The notes under the pieces: generated by a model
Told to the model about the DNA's origin: nothing
The model's input: the letters and a program-made list of their open reading frames with translations, nothing else
The model's database searches: none
Position numbers and translations under genes: made by a program
Shown here: positions 24,514-35,365 of the stretch, one piece after another
Numbering within the stretch: the first letter of the stretch is position 1
How the letters are laid out: each line of letters opens with the position of its first letter
Source: Talaromyces rugulosus
Lineage: Eukaryota; Ascomycota; Eurotiomycetes; Eurotiales; Trichocomaceae
Assembly (NCBI RefSeq): GCF_013368755.1
Contig: NC_049563.1
Location: 124,001 to 188,000, forward strand
Length of the DNA: 64,000 nucleotides
Direction of reading: 5' to 3'

Positions 24514-25051
24514 TTCTGATTGCTGTTCTCGTAAAGACAACCGGTGCTCTTCTGGATAAAATTTTTTGCAGAGGAAGAAATAGAACAATAGGAGGACCTG
24601 GAAATATCATACGTAAACTTCAGAAACCCGTCCACGCCTGGAATAATCACACCCATCCTAATCGACTCGTTCCGAGGAGACAATAATCGTGAAGCGCAGC
24701 TCCACTATTACAATTATTTATATGAATACTCTATATCTTAATATCAGCCCGTATCCTTTCCCGCCAATCGGATGCGGCCCGCAACCAGAAATCCCGGCGG
24801 AAGATGAGGACGCATCGCCGGCGGAGGACCATCCGTTGATAGACTTATGGGAGAGTTGAGAGGCGGGGAAATGTTCCAGTGGTAGAGCTCCTATTTGCAA
24901 TCAATCGGAAAGTCCCTCCGCATATAAAGACTATATAGGAATCGGCAATAGCAACTTTGAACTGATGTCGCTAAACTGATGTCGCTAAACCCACGGAACC
25001 GTTACACATTTAGAACCAGGTCATTGTTAATATTTTCAACCGAACAACAAA
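24514..25051. other. Divergent promoter, SDR and cupin 1
   Basis: A GC-rich segment around 24770-24830 contains several CGG triplets suitable for zinc-cluster factors. A perfect tandem repeat of about 15 bases (unit CTGATGTCGCTAAA) lies at about 24961-24990. Confidence 0.4.
24923..24928 (+). promoter_or_regulatory. TATA box of cupin 1
   Basis: TATAAA 124 bases before the ATG of the first cupin gene, at a normal distance for a fungal core promoter. Confidence 0.5.
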
Positions 25052-25585
25052 ATGACGACTGAACGCCCAAAGGCAGAGGCAGTTCCTTACCGCGGCGAGC
25101 CTCTACCTCACGTCCCCGAAGACCTCGTCATCCCTGGTGTGCTGAATCTGGACGACATCGACGAAAAGCAATGGGTTCCACAGCAAGAAAACGTGTGGTT
25201 CCGACCTCTCATTATGAGCATCTCACAAGGTTATTGGGTGAACCTATTGCGGGTGCGCAAGGCTGGTATTCTTTCTCGCCATCGCCATTCGGGACCGGTT
25301 CACGCATCCACGCTTCGCGGGCGCTGGCACTATCTAGAACATAGCTGGTGGGCCGTTGCAGGCAGCTATTCATATGAACCTCCGGGCGATATCCATACCC
25401 TCGAGGTTCCCGAGGGCTGCGATGAAATGATCACGCTCTTCCACGTTACCGGATCGTACACATACGTCGAGCCCGATGGGACTGCGATTGGTGTTGAAGA
25501 TGTTTTCAGTCAGATTCAGAGTGCGAGTGATCATTATGAGACGGTGGGGCTCGGCGCAGATTACGTCAAGCAGTTCCTGCGCTGA
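25052..25585 (+). CDS. Cupin dioxygenase, 2,4'-dihydroxyacetophenone dioxygenase-like (copy 1)
   Basis: An intronless 177-residue single-domain cupin. Likely metal ligands are His77 and His79 (SRHRHSGPVH), Glu96 in RWHYLEH and His115 in PPGDIHTLEVPEG. The opening LPHVPEDLVIPGV and the ending ...VGLGADYVKQFLR match bacterial 2,4'-dihydroxyacetophenone dioxygenase (DAD) and the cupin_7/ChrR-like group. DAD cleaves an aromatic ketol C-C bond with O2 using Fe. A second copy lies 0.6 kb downstream on the same strand. Equal length and conserved ligands suggest both are active; the fungal substrate is unknown. Confidence 0.8.
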   Translation: MTTERPKAEAVPYRGEPLPHVPEDLVIPGVLNLDDIDEKQWVPQQENVWFRPLIMSISQGYWVNLLRVRKAGILSRHRHSGPVHASTLRGRWHYLEHSWWAVAGSYSYEPPGDIHTLEVPEGCDEMITLFHVTGSYTYVEPDGTAIGVEDVFSQIQSASDHYETVGLGADYVKQFLR

Positions 25586-26167
25586 GGCTTGAGCTACCGG
25601 TGGATTTCGTGTCAAATTCCATGCTGTATGGGGATTATGAGTAATCGATATCAATACGTTATGAAATACTCTAAACCTAATAAACTGTTCCTTTACCATT
25701 TATTAATTACACAACTTTGCGAAATATGTGCTGTAGAGATCCGACCCAATTGCCTAGGAACATCCCATTAACAGCCACATGGACATAGTTAGATCCCAAC
25801 GTCGATAGCCATAGGTAATCAACAGGTTATTTCAAAATATGTTTCACACTAATCATGGTTCGCCAGGAAATTTGAGTGGTGACTACAGTAATTCATCCGA
25901 TTGGCTTTATTCTCGTTGTCTAGATTCCGCCGGAACTGCAGGTTCCCGATATCTAGGCAGTTCACGTACGTCTCCTCTTGAGGACCGTGAGACAAGTAAT
26001 TTTTTGGGTAATTTATATCTACTACATGATATATAACAGAGCTTAAAAGCTTCAAATGTTCTCTTTCGCTGTTCTCTTCCTGGAAACCATTGTCACACTC
26101 CATCTTCTTGTTCGCATAGCAACACAGCCCATATCATCATAGGCCGCGATACACATACACTGTCACG
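25586..26167. other. Spacer between cupin copies
   Basis: 3' flank of copy 1 and promoter of copy 2. No gene is supported. Confidence 0.4.
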
Positions 26168-26704
26168 ATGTCCTCAATCGAGCGCCCCCAAGCGTCCGCC
26201 ATTCCCTACAAAGGTGCAAAATTACCACATGTGCCAGAGGATCTGGTGGTTCCCAACGTCTTCGACAACCTTGACTTCGACGAGCGATATTGGGTCCCGC
26301 AAGCAGACAACATCTGGTTCCGCCCATTACTCTTTTGTGTTTCGCAGGGATATTTTGTGAATATCCTGCGCGTCCGGAAATCTGGTATCCTCTCACGCCA
26401 TCGTCATACAGGCCCCGTGCAGGCGACGACTTTCCGAGGAAAATGGCATTATCTTGAGCATGATTGGTGGGCTACTGAGGGCAGCCATGCTTTCGAGCCC
26501 CCTGGCGACATTCACACATTAGAAGTGCCTGAGGGGGTGGAGGAGATGATTACCCTGTTTCATGTCACTGGTGCTTATATCTATGTTGACCCAGATGGAA
26601 ACCCCGTGGGCGTCGAGGACGTCTTTAGCAAGCTACAGACAGCACGAGAACACTATGAAAAGGTGGGATTGGGGAAGGAATATGCAGATCAATTTATTCG
26701 GTAG
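26168..26704 (+). CDS. Cupin dioxygenase, 2,4'-dihydroxyacetophenone dioxygenase-like (copy 2)
   Basis: An intronless 178-residue paralogue of the gene at 25052, alignable end to end with a one-residue length difference. The ligand set is kept: SRHRHTGPVQ, KWHYLEH and EPPGDIHTLEVPEG. It differs in the helix before the ligands (LLFCVSQGYFVNILRVRK) and in the acidic linker. The unequal sequence shows that duplication is old enough for divergence in substrate or regulation. It is followed by a sugar-transporter gene on the same strand. Confidence 0.8.
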   Translation: MSSIERPQASAIPYKGAKLPHVPEDLVVPNVFDNLDFDERYWVPQADNIWFRPLLFCVSQGYFVNILRVRKSGILSRHRHTGPVQATTFRGKWHYLEHDWWATEGSHAFEPPGDIHTLEVPEGVEEMITLFHVTGAYIYVDPDGNPVGVEDVFSKLQTAREHYEKVGLGKEYADQFIR

Positions 26705-27451
26705 AAAGTACTCTAGGAATATCAAATCTTTCTTGTTGTGACCCGGAGGCGTAGATTACGAGAAGTAGAGTGGGTGACCGTCCCTTCCCGGCACAACCCA
26801 AGCATCGTCCTAATATGGCGATATCTCACTACAAGTAGTCCAGTAGATTTTGTTTCAATATACTCACTTAATCACACCGAAACCTAAAACACGCCCGTGA
26901 TCAATAGCTGCGCAAAAGATATCATCGCTACAAGTCCGAGCACCGTCCCTAGAGTAAACGCGGAGATTTTACCCTGAAGTCACTCCTGTTCGCCCAATTC
27001 CAAACAGGGCTAAAATACATAGTTTAAATCTCCCGCATAACTAACTTATTAGTTATTTAATCTGCCCTAGTCGTGCAATAGCTTCGCACATCTTAGCTGA
27101 AAACAGCATTTGTTCCGCCGGATCGGATCAAGACAAGGCTGTGTGGAACGTAAGAAGATTTCCGATTGTAACACTGTGTTGGCCTTAGAATTTGTACGGA
27201 GTACAGGCCGGAAGACCCCACGGGGAGGACTCCGTAAATCCGACCTCTGGGGTAACTTATGGGTCTCCACACGCTCTATGATCTCGCATATGTAAACTGA
27301 ATATCCTATCTATTTGGTTCGTATTCGCCCCCTCCTTTGCGATCTAGATCCATAATTTCTTCCTAGGTGTGAAATATTTGATCAGTGTTCTTCTATTGCT
27401 TTTCATTTCTTTTTTTCGGCTAAAACGAATCCACTCAGCTACTAGCCCACC
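26705..27451. other. Intergenic, promoter of sugar transporter
   Basis: No gene is supported. Contains two near-identical CGGAGTxC stretches around 27194 and 27230, not interpreted further. Confidence 0.35.
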
Positions 27452-29461
27452 ATGCAGCTTGAAGGGAGAAACCTCATGATACTGGTGACATCCGCCTGTG
27501 GGATGGGCTTTCTACTGTTTGGCTGCAAGTCTTTTGTTTTCTATTCTCATTGGTATTGTGCTGATCTCTCCGTCCAGACGACCAAGGAGTCATGGGTGGA
27601 GTCATCACAACTCCCACCTTTATTGAGCAGTTCAACAACCCTGACGTGAGCCAGTCAACGCGTTTATCTAACAATCAAAAAAACTAAACCCATGTAGGCA
27701 TTAGTTCAGGGTCTGGTCACAGGCTTGTATGATGCCGGCTGCCTCGTTGGGTCTATTGCAACGTTCTTCTGGTCCGAACCAATGGGGCGTAAAAAATCTG
27801 TGGTTCGTTTTCAATTTTCTAACAGCACATTAAGTACAATACTAAACACTCACAGTACATTGGCGTGGTTATCGTATTAATTGGCACAATAGTACAAGTG
27901 ACTGCTAAAACGGTTGCTCACTTAATCGTAGGCAGAATTGTCACTGGTGTTGGTGTAGGCATTATGACTGCAATCGTCCCCACAGTACGAGAAACACAAA
28001 CACTCTATATATTTCATGAAATTGGACATTTCTGACGATAGTCTGAAGTGGCAAGCAGAAGTATCTCCTGCGCAGAGCAGAGGGCAGCTGCTGACGGTGC
28101 AGGCTTCTTGCATCATTCTCGGCTATCTCTTTTCGTGCTGGATCGCGCTAGGCGCCTCATATACAAACTCGTCTTTTCAATGGACCGGACCCATAGCGCT
28201 CCAAGCTATTTTCGCGTTATATCTCGGTTTTTGCATGCCGTTCTTGGTCGAGTCCCCGAGGTGGCTCGCTAATCATAAGGGCATCGGCGAAGCCACTGCG
28301 GTCATATCTCGCCTCAGAGGCAAGCCGATCGACCATCCCGAGGTCTTAGAAGTGCGCCGTGAAATTCAACTTGTTCTCGAAGAAGAAACCTCCAGCGGTG
28401 CCTGGTGCGACCTGTTCAAGTCAACAGGCGAGCAGAATTTGAGGAGGCTTATGCTCGGTGTGGTTGGACTTTATATGCAGCAAATTGGGGGTATCAAGTA
28501 CGATCTCCGTGTCTTTTTTCTCCGAATTTTCCTACTGGGAGCCGTTCATCTTCGTAATATTTGAACCAAATATCGTGACTGACAAGAGCTAATCCAGTTC
28601 CATTTCTTACTACCTCCCTGTCATTCTCCAGGAATATATCGGTTTGGACCTACATCTCTCCCATATCCTCACTGGCGTCGCGGCAATTGAGTACTTCATA
28701 TTCTCAATGTTTCCAATTTTGTTCGTCGAGAAGGTAGGCCGTCGCAATAGTATGATATGGGGGGCCGTGGCACAGGCTATCATTATGGTGATTGCCTCTG
28801 TAGGGCTTGCTGTCAATACTTCGTCCAGTCTGAAATTGACAGTAGCGATGTACTTTTTGTTTTACGCTGCTTTCGCAATGAGGTAAGTCGGGTTTGATAT
28901 GAATTACAGATTAAGAATATACCGCTAATCAAGATAGTTACCTCAACGTTCCTTGGATGTATGCCCCGGAGATAAATTCGCTACGAATGCGAGTCAAGGG
29001 CGGCGCGGCTGCATCCGCGTCAAACTGGCTATGTGAGAAATGTGTTAGACGCTGAAATTTACTGCGAGATACTGACCAACAAATAGTCAATGGAATTGTA
29101 GTCACAGTTACCCCAATCGGACTCCAAAACCTCGGCTGGAAGTTTTATATGATCTGTAGGTGATTCTTCCTTATTTCTCACTCTACCACCCGAACTAAAC
29201 CACACGACAGTCGTCGCATTAAACATATCATTCATTCCAATTGTATACTTCTGCTACCCAGAAACACGAGGGCTCAGTCTAGAGCAGATTGATCACATTT
29301 TCTACGGAAAGGGAACTACAACAAACTGGCTATACCAGGGAGTTCGGGAAAGCATTCATCAGCGACGTGCAACAATTATTGCTTCAGACCTGGAGACTTC
29401 TGGCTCAGGAAATGATCTCAAAGAGAAGGTCGCAGATTGTCATGTGGAAAATAGTTCCTAG
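27452..29461 (+). CDS. MFS sugar transporter (hexose/polyol type)
   Basis: Nine exons give 507 residues; the joined length is a multiple of three. Intron 1 (27525-27577) begins with GC rather than GT (GCAAGT...CAG) and its removal recreates GYDQGVMGGVITT, a core sugar-porter motif. Other introns: 27646-27697, 27803-27855, 27985-28048, 28498-28597, 28883-28937, 29033-29086, 29156-29210. Motifs in order: EPMGRKKS, RIVTGVGVGIMTAIVPTWQAE, PFLVESPRWLANHKG, QQIGGINSISYYLPVIL, VEKVGRRNS, and PETRGLSLEQID before the C-terminus. All standard sugar-porter signatures are intact, with 12 helices expected in the plasma membrane. Its place beside an SDR and two cupins suggests sugar or aromatic glycoside use. 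Confidence 0.88.
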
Positions 29462-30570
29462 CTGCCCCAGTTCTTGTATCGAAGTAGCCTTCAACGCTGG
29501 CCCATGTAGCTCCAAATCTTACTGTTATTAAAGGTTCGCCTAGAGTACTCTTACTTAAAAATGACATACTGAACTTTGATCAATATTGTACTAAACTTGA
29601 TAAGTCGCCGGGCCGGTTGCGGTAAAGAGCACATTTATAAGCAACAATCAACTATTGTTGATTTCAAAGCAAAATTCCACTGGAAAATTATATTAATGGC
29701 ACAAAGTCGTGGGTGAAACCATCAAATATAGTAACCTTCCAATCGGATGCCCTTAAAATCCGGCGGATGCAGCGGCCGCCGCGAAAGCGAAAGGTAATAA
29801 ATACTTAATCTTTTTGGCAAAAAGTCACATGTGCAATACAAGGCAATTAAAGGAATGATATCATTTGCAAGGGAATCGAGAGGTCTGACTCTCCATTTTC
29901 TCACAACCCATGATCCAGCAAAGTAAGACTCTTTCTTCCATCATGTCGAGCCCCCGCCAAACTGGCCAATGGATTTTCCAACATAAACCTTTCGAAAAAC
30001 CAATTTTACTCGGACCAGATGCTACCTTCAGGCTCGAAATAAAAGATGAAATTGAGACTGTTATTGAATCTAAATTTGAGGATGTTCCGCGCACTTGGTT
30101 AACATTGTACGATGGAGTGAATACAGGGAAGATGATAACAAAGCTTGTCAAATAAGTGATGAATCAATGGCGGTACATATTTTACTATCTTGGAGCTTGA
30201 AAATCCAGTTTTTTTACATCTATTTCGAGCGATAACCGCCTCAAATGAACGGCAGTATTCACCGCCACCACGATAGGAGCTCCTGAGTATCACCCAGTTG
30301 AATACAGTAATCATAGGAATCGGGACTTTTCCCTCTCCTGGCAATGCTTCAGCTTCGGATCTCGTTTCCAGGCCTTTGAGGCCCCCGCAAGCCAGTATGC
30401 GAGCTCACGATGGGGCCAATTCGGTTGTTTGCTCTATAATATGCTCCCATAATTTTATCCTCGTTTCTCGCTTTTCTAGCATAAACCCACGTCTACTCCC
30501 TTGGTTTAGCCCATGATGCATACCTCGTTTTAGGTGCGTATTCTGGACAAGCGACAGCCGATAGTCCGAA
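29462..30570. other. Intergenic, 1.1 kb
   Basis: No complete gene is supported; a short ORF with a dehydrogenase-like tail (29910-30155) is listed separately. Confidence 0.35.
29910..30155 (+). pseudogene. Possible remnant of an MDR (zinc-type alcohol dehydrogenase-like) C-terminus
   Basis: A frame of about 81 codons ends FEDVPRTWLTLYDGVNTGKMITKLVK, which resembles the last strand-helix-strand of medium-chain dehydrogenase/reductases (bait: -DVPRAW...G...GKMVxxL). The rest of the frame shows no Rossmann motif and no upstream exons were found, so it is more likely a fragment than a gene. It could also be a chance ORF or a small unrelated gene. Confidence 0.3.
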
Positions 30571-31423
30571 TCACTGGGTATCATTTCTCAGTTCATATGT
30601 GCGTGTTGGTTGGGCTCCCGGCATCTCTAACTCCACCTTTTCAGGTTGTCTCTGGTATTGAAAGTTCGTGGTTTTAAGACGTCTGAAGAAGAAAAGACTA
30701 CAGGCGATGAGCAGTACGGCAGCAAGTGCAGCCCCCACGCCGATTCCTGCTTTGGCTCCACGGGATAAGGAAGACGAAGAGGGAGAGGAGGTGGAAGATG
30801 ATGAAGGGGTTTGTATGGGCTCGGAGGTAGATGTGACTATTATCAAGTCTCATAACTAATACCTAATGCGAATAGCGTATGCGTTGACGCCAAATAATTC
30901 TACGAGGTGAAAATAGCGAATCCAGTCGGTAGTGTAGGTGTACGTCGACGTTGTCGATACGACATAAGTGCAGCCATTCAAGCTATACCATTGGCCAACC
31001 AGTTTCCGTTGTTGTGTTGCATGTGTATTGACTGATCATCTACGCGTTGGGCGCGATTAGCATTGCTCATTTACTGGATTGACTTTCGCGCTGATCGATC
31101 TCATACCTTGGGCAACACGTCGCACGCGTTTCGGTGACAGTCCCGGCGGTGAGAACGTTCGAATATGCCTCTGATTACCCAGAGGGATAGACGCCTGGCG
31201 AGAAAAATGCGCTTGTTCCCGGCTTCCAGCCTGGTGGCTCACAGGCGGTGGTCGGCCTGGGCCCGAGATGCAGATATCGACAATCGAATGTAGTTGTGCC
31301 TGCTGTATATTATCCGAATCCGCTGGCTGTGTAGTCCAACAGGTTGAAGTCGCTCAGACAGGAGGGTTCTGGAGTGAACGTGGTGGTCAGCGCGAGGGCT
31401 TCAGCCGTGGTGGTTGTCGCCAT
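30571..31423 (-). pseudogene. Decayed single-pass membrane protein (WSC/mid2-like fungal family)
   Basis: Read on the minus strand from an ATG at 31423, the frame codes for ATTTTAEALALTTTFTPEPS, a common opening of fungal surface proteins. It then meets an in-frame TAA at codon 38 (31312-31310). The same frame continues with coherent protein (TTTFDCRYLHLGPRPTT, GWKPGTSAFFSPG), hits a second TAA after YPSG, and later TGA. A shifted frame carries NGCTYVVSTTSTYTYTT and FGVNAYAIRIRY, which is followed by TAG and TGA before the intact tail: a Ser-rich stem, GAKAGIGVGAALAAVLLIACSLFFF and a charged cytoplasmic end. Repeated stops inside conserved sequence point to a pseudogene; unusual splicing is a less likely alternative. 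Confidence 0.6.
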
Positions 31424-31949
31424 TGTCGCCGCAATCCCCCATCCAGGACAACGCGCACGAGGAGAAGCATCTTTTAACTTTTTGACGCGGCGAAATCTAA
31501 GGACCCGATATTACTTGGCAGATCGGCCTGCGTTGAGTGGTTGGTCAATCAGCGGGGGCTGCGCCGTCTATTTTTTGGCTTTTGAGCAGCTCGTCTAGCT
31601 TTACTGATTGGTGCGATTGGTGTTTGTGCGTACCTAGAGGCGAGAGCCACTCGTGCAACTAACTAGTAGCTCGAAAAGCTGCGACCTTAGAGTGCGCTTA
31701 GACAAGTAAAACTCCGAGTGCTGTAGATTAGGACCGTGCAAAAGTTACCAGAAACCGACATGTGCTAATAATAGAACGTGAAGAAGTGATATTTAAAACC
31801 ATTGATTATGTATTTCCACCTAAAGTGGCAAGCGGTCCGATTAACAATTTTTGTCTATCATCATCTATCTCCTCATAACAGGTGCAAAGAAAACGTAAAC
31901 ACAACCCCAAAGGAGTAAGTGTATCTCTATATCCAAGCCATGAATTCCA
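31424..31949. other. Intergenic
   Basis: 5' flank of the decayed membrane-protein gene and 3' flank of mannitol dehydrogenase. No gene is supported. Confidence 0.4.
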
Positions 31950-33452
31950 TTAGTCAATGTATTTGGGAAGGCTCTTCAGGACGCCGTCCCGGGTGATATC
32001 CTCCATAGCGGTAGTAATTTCTTGGATAAATCTCTTGTCACCTCGCAAATCATCACCGAATAAGCTCTTGACGCTGAGCAGCTTGATCGGGTTGGTACCC
32101 CCTTCGTGAGCTAGCGCCTGGAGCTCCTCGAGCATGGGTTCTTCAATGTCGATTGGCGTGCCATCGTCTTGGAATCCCTTAACATAGATGAACCAAGCAG
32201 CGGTGGTAAAGCAAAGGCGACGGAATGGGCTAGTAACCCAAATTGCCTCAGCAATTGATGGCATGATGAATTGTGGGATCTTGCCGGAGCCGTTGAGGCA
32301 GATACGAGGCAACTGATCCATAATTGTTGGGTTGGAGAAGCGTTCGATGAGTGTTTTACAATACTCATCAAGATCAACGCCCGGGATCGCAGGCAAGAGG
32401 GGCTTCACCTCCTGCTGCATCATCTGCCATATGAACTTTTCGAATAGCGGGTTCTCCATGACCTTGTGAACATATTTGTAGCCTGCCAGGAAACCTCCGT
32501 AAGAGATGATCGAGTGGCTGCCGTTAAGTAGACGTAGCTTGTGCTTCTCAAACTGCTCAACAGTATGGACATCTTTGACAACCTGAACACCAACTTTCTC
32601 AAAGGGCGGACGGCCATCCACGAAATGGTCTTCGACAACCCATTGCATGAAAGGCTCTGTAACAACTGGCCATGAATCCTCAATGCCAAATTCGTCTGCA
32701 AGCGATGCTTTGTCGGCGGCTGATGTCTGAGGGGTGATGCGATCAACCATAGCATTGGGGAAAGCGCCTTTTTCGGCAATCCACTCGGCAACCTTAGGGT
32801 CGCGCAGGCGGGCAAACGATACAAGCATGTGGCGTGAGATGGAACCGTTCTTCTGCATGTTATCGCATGACAGAACAGTAAAAGGGTTGAGTCCTTGCTG
32901 GTAGCGGCGTTCTAGGGCGGCGTAAAGGAAGCCGAAGGTTGTGCGTGGTGCCTTGCTGTTGGCTGGATCAAGGTCGAACTGAATATCAGGGTGTTCGCTT
33001 TGCAGTTCGTGTGTGTTTTCGTTGTAATAGTAACCGCTCTCGGTGATAGTGAGGGATACAATGTGTGTGTCAGGGTGTGCCATCTTAGCAATAGTAGCCT
33101 CACGGTTATCGGGTGCAAAGATGTAGGAGTTGATGCTGCCGATGACTTGGGAAAAGTTACCCTTGGCGGAGCGTTCAATGAGTGTGTAAAGACGGTCCTG
33201 CGATTCCAAGGCATCGCGCATGCCCGCATCAAAGGGCTGCAAGCCAACACCACAAATGGCGTAGTCGGTAACACCGTGCTGCTCCATCAATTTGTGCACG
33301 TAGACAGCGAGATGAGCGCGGTGGAAGCCACCAACGCCAATGTGAACGATTCCCTCCTTGACGGCGGCATCACGCGGGTAGGCCGGGATCTTCGTCTTGC
33401 CGTTCGCCGAAATCTGCGACAGATTTTTGCTGGTGAGCTTGATAGGTGCCAT
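31950..33452 (-). CDS. Mannitol 2-dehydrogenase (NAD), long-chain mannitol dehydrogenase family
   Basis: An intronless 500-residue protein from the ATG at 33452; the frame is open further upstream, but MAPIKLTSKNLSQI is the usual start of the fungal enzyme. The N-terminal Rossmann part has VHIGVGGFHRAHLAVYVH, and the catalytic signature KLRLLNGSHSIISYGG carries the Lys, Asn and His used for hydride transfer. The length fits the Zn-independent polyol-specific family (about 500 residues). It converts D-mannitol and D-fructose with NAD(H), part of fungal mannitol metabolism. The neighbouring genes do not belong to an obvious polyol cluster. Confidence 0.93.
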   Translation of the reverse strand: MAPIKLTSKNLSQISANGKTKIPAYPRDAAVKEGIVHIGVGGFHRAHLAVYVHKLMEQHGVTDYAICGVGLQPFDAGMRDALESQDRLYTLIERSAKGNFSQVIGSINSYIFAPDNREATIAKMAHPDTHIVSLTITESGYYYNENTHELQSEHPDIQFDLDPANSKAPRTTFGFLYAALERRYQQGLNPFTVLSCDNMQKNGSISRHMLVSFARLRDPKVAEWIAEKGAFPNAMVDRITPQTSAADKASLADEFGIEDSWPVVTEPFMQWVVEDHFVDGRPPFEKVGVQVVKDVHTVEQFEKHKLRLLNGSHSIISYGGFLAGYKYVHKVMENPLFEKFIWQMMQQEVKPLLPAIPGVDLDEYCKTLIERFSNPTIMDQLPRICLNGSGKIPQFIMPSIAEAIWVTSPFRRLCFTTAAWFIYVKGFQDDGTPIDIEEPMLEELQALAHEGGTNPIKLLSVKSLFGDDLRGDKRFIQEITTAMEDITRDGVLKSLPKYID

Positions 33453-33550
33453 TATGATCGGGCAATGTGAAGGAATATCAAGTCGTGGATGGGAGGTGAC
33501 AGGAGGAGGGGTTCTGCAGCTCGTATCGGTGTTGGAGCTGGCAACCGATC

Positions 33551-33560
33551 CTTTATAAAG
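33551..33560 (-). promoter_or_regulatory. TATA box of mannitol dehydrogenase
   Basis: The palindromic CTTTATAAAG is about 100 bases upstream of the ATG at 33452, a normal core-promoter distance. Confidence 0.5.
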
Positions 33561-34062
33561 CATCCGCAAAGTCTGATCGAGAACTTTATTCTGTCGGGAT
33601 TCCGAATTCGGCCCGGTGAAAAACTGGACCGCCAAGACCGAACCCACAAGGCGCGTCGATCTCTTCCATCTTATTGCTATAATACTATTACTAATACGTT
33701 CCTTACCTTGGAAACACGCTGCTTTGCCTCTGGCTGAACGCAATTAACATTTCAAAGTGATATCATTCCCTGGGAGCAAACCCATCTCCCGAAAGTCATT
33801 TTTTGCTGGGATCCGGTCCTTCAAGATCTCCGGGATCAAATCATATAGACGCTAATACTCCTGGCGCTGTCGCTGAGCGAATCATCGACAGTTTTGATAA
33901 CAAAGAATGACATATGCCGCTTGTCATTTGCTGAAAAACGGAAAACTGGGGAAGCATCTGGCCCACTGCGGGGCCACTGTGGGGCGTGGCACGCTGATGG
34001 CACTAAACCAAAGGCGGTGTAACCGCCACACCGCATGGCCGGTCCTTACTAAGAGTCAAACT

Positions 34063-34102
34063 AAGCTTAAATAGGACTAAGCTTAACTAGAAGAAGCTTA
34101 AT
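34063..34102. repeat. Short direct repeats (AAGCTTAA x3)
   Basis: AAGCTTAA occurs three times within about 40 bases, the first two as part of a longer CTAAGCTTAA unit. Function unknown. Confidence 0.5.
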
Positions 34103-35365
34103 TGCCAAGCCGGGAACTTAGTCATGTGCGAGCTAAGCGCCCGGGAAGGTGTCACCGCCAAAGAGCTCTAGCTGGGGTCCTCAACGTGGGTCTCAAAAGT
34201 CTGATTTATCAGTGATCACTGCTGATTTTTACGGCTGCGATAGCTAGCCCCAGAGTCAGAGTTTTCACCCCGGCCACCTGTCTGGAGACTGGAACGGTCG
34301 GTAAATTGCACGTGCCGATCCTTGGTAAGTGCGTCGAGTCACACGGGGTTGAAGAATTTTGTGGTCTGCGATCGGCCAATCAGCACATTTTAGTTTGTGG
34401 CGAATGTTGTGTCATATTCTCAACCGTGGGGTGGTATCATTCTTGAAATTCAGATGCCAGTCAGTGGCTGTCAGCCCAATAACTGTAGTTAAGACTTCTA
34501 TAGTTTAAGCAATCAAGTTTGGATCGGGTCGCACATGTTTTTCAACATGAATTTGGGGGAAAAATTTTTATATTACGTCCAACCTCGTAGTCCGTACTAT
34601 TATTAGCGCACACCATATCTTATCATAAAACGTTACCGACACAAATTTCATTAGACATAGGACTGACTGATCGGCTAAATTGCTTTTTTAGTACATATGG
34701 GTCCATAGGAGGACCTTGATCGGGCTACCTATTTTGTCCACTGGTCAATATCGGGTTTCCTGATTCGGTCAGGACTGTCCCGGCCAACCGCAGATCTGGG
34801 AAATTCCCATGTAGTTGATATCAATTGACGTTATGTTTCCTGTACTTGCCGCTCCATGCGATATATTTCCTTCCTCACCTAGATCAAGGCTATCTATCCG
34901 GTTTAGGCCTAGAAGATTGAAATTTTGTCCTAGATCCAGAGCAATTGCGTGATTCATATAAAAGTTGGTCTTATTTTTCTACTCACTATTCCTATATTAA
35001 TTTCCAGTCTGCCTCTCGGCTCTTGTACAATTCAGCACTAGTTGACGCCCGAGAGCGGGTTTTCATCAATACTAAGTGTCCTCTTTAAGCTGCTATACAT
35101 AGTAGTAATAGCGAGTGATCTTTTGGATATGAGGCAATAAGCAACATTAAATGTCATACATGTGTCAATTCAAACTAAAACATCTATATTGACTTGAATG
35201 TTATTGCAAAGTATTGAATTACGTTCCTTACATAAATCGACCTCGGTATCTTAAAGTACCGTGCAGCAACATCCGGAGCCTATCAAAGTTTGAATAACAA
35301 TATATATATATATCATTTCAAGTAGTGTCAAAATTGAATTTACAAATAGACAGAAACCGGTTGAC

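Larger units (their letters stand above)
33453..35365. other. Intergenic, 1.9 kb
   Basis: Contains the promoter of the mannitol dehydrogenase gene and the 3' flank of the GH89 gene. An (AT)n tract lies at about 35301-35315. Three copies of the 8-mer AAGCTTAA lie between 34063 and 34102. No gene is supported. Confidence 0.4.

Noticed and set aside
34769..34957. Minus-strand 62-codon frame
   Set aside because: Short, isolated, no start context or motif.
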